From: Clostridia bacterium
Lineage (GTDB): Bacteria > Bacillota > Clostridia > UMGS1883
NCBI GenBank assembly: GCA_017472685.1
Contig: JAFUOO010000011.1
Coordinates: 124,001-188,000 of the forward strand
DNA length: 64,000 bases
Direction: 5' to 3'
Under the pieces are notes generated by a model. It worked only from the letters and a program-made list of their open reading frames with translations, had not been told where the DNA came from and did no database searches. The translations under genes were made by a program, and so were the position numbers. Positions 60,000 to 64,000 of this stretch are shown here, piece by piece. Every line of letters starts with the position of its first letter. Within the stretch, counting starts at the first letter, position 1.

Positions 60000-62393
60000 A
60001 TGGATAATAAGCAACTTGCGTTAGCGTTAGTAAACTGTGAAAGTGAAAGAGAAATTATAACCTTATTAAAATCTGAGGGATTATGGGATAACCCGGCACA
60101 TTGGCGTGCTTTTGGGGATAACGATAACAATTGGTCTACTATCGGCAATCAGCAAAGTGATGCCGATGCAGCCCTCGTTGAGAAGATAGTAAATTCCGTA
60201 GATGCCCTATTAATGAAAGAGTGCATGGTAAGGGGCATAGAACCAACTTCACCTCAGGCTCCACGTAGCATAGCGGAAGCACTAGAGTCTTTTTTTGGTA
60301 TAACCGGAGGAAAACTTCAGAATTTAACAGAAAAAGAACGTACGGGGTTGGCTCAAAATAATATAATTTTAGCTGCAACTGGAAGAAGCAAGAATGAGCT
60401 TAATATTGTAATTGCCGACCGCGGAGAGGGACAGTCTCCGAAAAGAATGCCTGATACAATACTGTCAATTAATAAATCCAACAAATTAAAAGTTCCCTTT
60501 GTTCAAGGCAAATTTAATATGGGGGGCACAGGTGCTTTGTGCTTCTGCGGAGAGCATAATTTTCAACTTGTAATAAGTAGAAGATGCCCTAATATTCCCA
60601 ATAATGGTGATCAATCTCACGGTTTGTGGGGGGTTACTATTATTCGCAGGGAGCGTCCAACAAGAGAAAATGGTCTCAGAAGTTCAAAATTTACTTACCT
60701 GACTGATGAAAATAAAGATGTCCTTTCTTTTGTCGCAGATGAAGGAATAGATATTATTCCTTCATCCAAAGGTGCTTATGATACAATGCAGTATGGCATG
60801 TATTGTAAAATGTATGAATATAAAATGCCTGCCGGACTACGTTCGAATATCAACATGAGATTATACAATCGCCTTTCTATGCTTTTGCCTAATTTGGCTT
60901 ATCCAGTATATTTAGATGAGTGCCGTAGTGGTTATAACGCTCATACTATGCATCGCACATTGTCGGGTCTTAATGTACGCTTAAGTGACCAGCTTTCTGA
61001 GGGTGATACTAGTAATATTGAGGCAAAAATACCTGTATCTTTCACAATTGAGGGGCAAAAGGTTGATGCAGCGGTATATGTTTTCAAGAAGAAAAACGGC
61101 ATTGATAGAAATGGTGAAGAAAGAAAAGTTGATTTGACGCAATATCGAGGAGGTGAGGGCGTTTTATTAACGCAAAATGGCCAGACTCATGGAAGTTATG
61201 ATAGAAAGTTTTATTCCAGAGGTGCTGTTGGATTATCATATCTTGCCGAACATATTTTGACAATTGTGGATTGTTCAGGAATTGACGAGGCTACTCGTGA
61301 AGAGTTGTTTATGAACAGTCGCGATCGTACTAGAGCTTCAACTTTTGCTACTAAATTGGAGGCATTTTTAGAGGAATATCTAAAAGAAAACGAAACTTTA
61401 AAAAGTATTCAACAACGGAGACGAGAAGAAGCTATTTCAGATAAGCTTGATGATGCGAAACCTTTGGAGGATGTATTGTCATCAGTTTTCAAGTCTTCTT
61501 CTGTTCTTTCGCGACTCTTTGTCCTTGGGAAGAAACTTCAAAATCCCACGAATCTTGGTGTAGCTTCTGAAACCGAGGACTATGAGGGCAAATATAATCC
61601 TTCATTCTTTACGATTTACAGAAAGAAAACTGATTCCGATGGTATATATCAAAGAGATGCGCAATTAGATAGAAAATTTCGTATACGTTTCAAGACAGAT
61701 GCTAACAATGATTTCTTTGTAAGAGAAAAGTATCCTGGTGCGTATGAATTATTGCGAGAGGGTATTTTAGCAGAAGATCACATTGTTCATCTTCACAATG
61801 GCGTTGCCACTCTTAATGTTGAACTTCCCCAAAATGCAAAGGTCGGTGATATATATCATTACAGCTTTACTGTCACAGATACTAATGTAGACCGTGCGTT
61901 TAATAACGAATTTGAAATCCATGTCGTGGAAAACCACGAATCGACAGGCGGTGGCGGTGGCAGAACACCTCCTAGCGGAGGGCAGAACGGAAAGACTGCT
62001 TTGACGCCCATGGGTATATCGTTGCCTAAGGTTGAAGAGATTCATAAAGAGAGATGGGACGAGTTCGATTTTACAAAAGAGTCCGCATTGTGTGTTAGAA
62101 GATTTGGCGAGGCGTATGATTTCTTTGTGAATATGGATAACATTCATCTTCAAACAGAAATAAAACCTATCGCAAAGAATGAGGGGAAGATGAAACTTCT
62201 TAAAGCACGATATAAATACTCAATGGTCCTTCTTGGATTGAGTGTTCTCGGTTACTATGATAATCATAAAGAGGATACTGGCAACGAAGACTCTGCCGAA
62301 GATGTCATCAAAAAAATCTCAGAAATGATTTCCCCAGTTATATTGCCGATGATAGATGTTATGGGTGATGATATGAGCGAAATTCTGGGTTGA
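60000..62393 (+). CDS. GHKL-type ATPase, large (MutL/MORC/Hsp90-like), first
   Basis: A 797-residue protein. GHKL Bergerat motifs near the N-terminus: N box VEKIVNSVDALLM (about 60-72, Asn65), G1 box IADRGEGQSP (137-146, Asp139) and G2-type QGKFNMGGTGAL (169-180). A beta-rich transducer-like region follows, a glycine-rich linker (STGGGGGRTPPSGG) lies near 650, and a C-terminal helical domain ends the protein. Such ATPases open and close like clamps; MutL/MORC-like members linked to methylases were predicted in restriction systems. Start at 60000 follows TTGGAGGGTGAGT; an upstream in-frame ATG lacks a site. Confidence 0.83.
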   Translation: MDNKQLALALVNCESEREIITLLKSEGLWDNPAHWRAFGDNDNNWSTIGNQQSDADAALVEKIVNSVDALLMKECMVRGIEPTSPQAPRSIAEALESFFGITGGKLQNLTEKERTGLAQNNIILAATGRSKNELNIVIADRGEGQSPKRMPDTILSINKSNKLKVPFVQGKFNMGGTGALCFCGEHNFQLVISRRCPNIPNNGDQSHGLWGVTIIRRERPTRENGLRSSKFTYLTDENKDVLSFVADEGIDIIPSSKGAYDTMQYGMYCKMYEYKMPAGLRSNINMRLYNRLSMLLPNLAYPVYLDECRSGYNAHTMHRTLSGLNVRLSDQLSEGDTSNIEAKIPVSFTIEGQKVDAAVYVFKKKNGIDRNGEERKVDLTQYRGGEGVLLTQNGQTHGSYDRKFYSRGAVGLSYLAEHILTIVDCSGIDEATREELFMNSRDRTRASTFATKLEAFLEEYLKENETLKSIQQRRREEAISDKLDDAKPLEDVLSSVFKSSSVLSRLFVLGKKLQNPTNLGVASETEDYEGKYNPSFFTIYRKKTDSDGIYQRDAQLDRKFRIRFKTDANNDFFVREKYPGAYELLREGILAEDHIVHLHNGVATLNVELPQNAKVGDIYHYSFTVTDTNVDRAFNNEFEIHVVENHESTGGGGGRTPPSGGQNGKTALTPMGISLPKVEEIHKERWDEFDFTKESALCVRRFGEAYDFFVNMDNIHLQTEIKPIAKNEGKMKLLKARYKYSMVLLGLSVLGYYDNHKEDTGNEDSAEDVIKKISEMISPVILPMIDVMGDDMSEILG

Positions 62394-62421
62394 AAACTAT
62401 ATTGAATTAGGAGAGTCTATT

Positions 62422-62616
62422 GTGGCAGAAATAATTGTAATTTTGGTATTCGTAGTGATTTACCTTGTGTGCAAAGCTAACTTCAACTATAAAGTTGATA
62501 ACTATCCTATCAGCAAAGTTGATTCAAGTAAAATGATCTCCGATAAGGTTCGCAATAACCTTTCCAATGCACAGGTACAGAGAAATATGATAAACGGGAA
62601 GTACGATAAGCGGTAG
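62422..62616 (+). CDS. Small single-span membrane protein in the GHKL operon
   Basis: A 64-residue protein: an N-terminal membrane segment (IIVILVFVVIYLVCKANF, residues 4-21) and a polar tail. GTG start after AGGAGAGTCTATT. It lies 28 bases after the GHKL gene. Function unknown; it could anchor a component of the system to the membrane. Confidence 0.55.
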   Translation: MAEIIVILVFVVIYLVCKANFNYKVDNYPISKVDSSKMISDKVRNNLSNAQVQRNMINGKYDKR

Positions 62617-62724
62617 GGTACATACCAAATACGTTTGCTTACTTTTATGTATTTAGAACCTTTAAAACAAAAAAAGATTCAATGAGTTGAAAGGCAGAAT
62701 AGAATCAAAATATAAAAGATGATG

Positions 62725-62764
62725 CACCACACAGAGGAGCAAAAACCAATGTGTGGTGTTTTTT
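62725..62764 (+). terminator. Terminator after the first GHKL operon
   Basis: CACCACACA (62725-62733) pairs with TGTGTGGTG (62750-62758), followed by TTTTTTG. Confidence 0.85.
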
Positions 62765-62765
62765 G

Positions 62766-62794
62766 TTGAATTTTGTATGATGCTATGATAAACT
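62766..62794 (+). promoter_or_regulatory. Possible weak promoter of the second GHKL gene
   Basis: TTGAAT (62766-62771), 17 bases, TAAACT (62789-62794). Alternative -10-like boxes nearby (TATGAT at 62784) make the exact start uncertain. A promoter is expected here because of the terminator just upstream. Confidence 0.4.
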
Positions 62795-62835
62795 ACTAGT
62801 ATATTGTTATAAAATAAACGAAAGAGTGAGAGGAT

Positions 62836-64000
62836 ATGAAAAAGTGGTTTTTTCCATCTAGGGGATACGGCGAATTAGAAGGGTTTTCGAACCCGGGAAT
62901 AGAAATGTTCAAGGGCGAACCATTGAGAGCGATGGCTAGAGAAGTGTGCCAAAACTCTTTGGATGCTCGCATAGAGAATGGGAAGCCACTTAGAATAGAA
63001 TTTAATAGGACTCATATGAAAGTCAATCAATTCCCCGGTATGGAAGAATTGAAAGAAGTTTTGAAACAATGTTTTAAATTTTGGAGAGGTCAAGGCGACA
63101 GTAGGACTTTGGGTTTTGTAAACAATGCGCTGAAAGCAATTTCAGACGATAAGTTTTTTGTTTTAAGAATAAGTGACTATAATACTTCCGGGTTGGTTGG
63201 TGCTTTTTCAGGAGAAAACATATCTCCATGGAAAAGTTTAGTGCAGGGTAATGCGTTTTCTGTAAAGAAAAGTGATAGTTCAGCAGGTAGCTTTGGCATT
63301 GGAAAAGCTGCTCCCTTTGCTGTGTCAAAAATTCAAACGGTATTTTATCGTACTTATGATGAAGATGGAGTTCGCGCAGCCCAGGGTGTTACACATTTGG
63401 TATCGTTTGAAAGTGATACCTTTAATTTTGGAGAAGATCCTATTCGTAGATCTACAGGATATTATGGTGGGGAACAAAAGAATAGTGCATTGAAAAATAT
63501 TGAGAAATTAGATGCCATAAATCAAAGAAATGAGAAGGGAACTGATTTGTTTATTCCGGCATTTGATTTTGCGACAGGGAAAAGCGATTGGAAAGATGAA
63601 ATAGCTGTAGAGATAATTGAAAATTTCTTATACGCAATATACTCGGGGAAAATGGAAGTACAGATTGATAATCTGTTATTGAATAAGAAAACATTAGGCG
63701 GGCATATAATGCGACTTTTGCCTAAGACTAAACACTCATATGCATTTTATCAAGTAATAAGTGATAATGATCAAGTGATTGTAACAGAAAAACAATTTGG
63801 AGCAATGGGATCTTTAGAATTGCGATTGTTATATAAAGCCGACGCAAATAAAAAAGTGCTGGTTGTGAGAAATTCGGGTATGAAAATTGCTCAAATTCCA
63901 AGCTTGCCTAAAGGGATTTCATTTGTTGGATTTTTGGAATTAAAAGGGGAAAAATTAAATAGCTTTTTTAGAGAAATGGAGAATCCACAACATAATAAGT
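62836..64000 (+). CDS. GHKL-type ATPase, second, unrelated in sequence to the first (3' end outside window)
   Basis: The frame is open from the ATG at 62836 (after GTGAGAGGAT) to the window end, giving 388 residues. Bergerat motifs: N box AREVCQNSLDARIENGK (34-50, Glu36/Asn40/Asp44), G1 region LRISDYNTSGL (110-120, Asp114) and G2 SSAGSFGIGKAAPFA (148-162), the last very typical of MutL/MORC-like ATPases. The remainder has beta-rich transducer-like sequence. The C-terminus, where a nuclease or other effector could be fused, is not visible. Confidence 0.82.
   Translation, partial: MKKWFFPSRGYGELEGFSNPGIEMFKGEPLRAMAREVCQNSLDARIENGKPLRIEFNRTHMKVNQFPGMEELKEVLKQCFKFWRGQGDSRTLGFVNNALKAISDDKFFVLRISDYNTSGLVGAFSGENISPWKSLVQGNAFSVKKSDSSAGSFGIGKAAPFAVSKIQTVFYRTYDEDGVRAAQGVTHLVSFESDTFNFGEDPIRRSTGYYGGEQKNSALKNIEKLDAINQRNEKGTDLFIPAFDFATGKSDWKDEIAVEIIENFLYAIYSGKMEVQIDNLLLNKKTLGGHIMRLLPKTKHSYAFYQVISDNDQVIVTEKQFGAMGSLELRLLYKADANKKVLVVRNSGMKIAQIPSLPKGISFVGFLELKGEKLNSFFREMENPQHNK

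Overview
The window looks like a chromosomal segment of a strictly anaerobic, fermentative member of the Firmicutes, class Clostridia, probably an uncultured gut lineage near the Oscillospiraceae/Ruminococcaceae. The evidence is the gene orders ffh-rpsP-khpA, rplM-rpsI, smc-ftsY and secG-rnr-smpB-ssrA, strong purine-rich ribosome binding sites, many TTGACA/TATAAT promoters, two [FeFe]-hydrogenase-type proteins, S-layer-homology and ricin-lectin surface proteins, and SpoVB-like and SpoIIE-like proteins. No rRNA, tRNA, CRISPR array or complete insertion sequence was seen; the only RNA gene is tmRNA.

Layout. 1-1003: end of ffh, rpsP and khpA, closed by a terminator; the usual followers rimM-trmD-rplS are absent. 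1004-7190: a sulfur-amino-acid import operon. A strong promoter with operator-like repeats is followed by a six-cysteine 36-residue leader ORF and a stem-loop, then a MetQ/MetN/MetI-type transporter whose binding protein is circularly permuted, then a CjaA/GlnPQ-type cysteine/cystine transporter. 7200-9800: a long hairpin, an mnmA fragment, a MATE transporter and a HEAT-like gene. 9896-11758: rplM-rpsI (minus) divergent from a TtcA-like thiolase. 12087-17725: a kinase-like protein, two thioredoxin-like [2Fe-2S] proteins, a PAS-containing sensory [FeFe] hydrogenase, a SpoIIE phosphatase and a second [FeFe] hydrogenase. 17869-20992: flavodoxin-type reductase, Na+/alanine symporter and a divergent LysR regulator. 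21020-29675: ricin-lectin metallopeptidase, SLH surface protein, ilvE and GH36 alpha-galactosidase, all minus. 29877-34652: smc-ftsY. 35011-41449: a UPF0182 membrane protein, a lipoprotein and a large modular carbohydrate-active protein. 41507-45670: PII-like/DUF1538 pair, and a J-domain/DUF5685/zinc-ribbon operon. 45821-50841: SpoVB-like flippase, secG, rnr overlapping smpB by 137 nt, and ssrA.

From the 3' end of ssrA (50841) to the window end the sequence becomes visibly AT-richer and the content becomes accessory. This is probably a genomic island using the tmRNA gene as its integration site, although only one boundary is visible. It holds an ABC-three-component-like conflict system (51756-54661: predicted nuclease, small middle component, DUF2326-type ATPase); two tandem paralogous HExxH metallopeptidases (54833-56498); and a modification-plus-GHKL locus (56608-64000). 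The latter comprises an XRE regulator under a perfect 28-bp palindrome, a fused cytosine-C5/adenine-N6 DNA methyltransferase, a 36-bp palindromic operator with its own promoter, a small helical protein, a 797-aa GHKL ATPase, a small membrane protein and a second, different GHKL ATPase cut by the window end.

The strongest candidates for something not yet described are: (i) the double GHKL ATPase plus dual-specificity methyltransferase locus; (ii) the circularly permuted MetQ-type binding protein in an operon with a cysteine-rich leader peptide; and (iii) the tandem HExxH pair between the two defence modules. Functions are inferred from motifs read by eye; no database search was possible.
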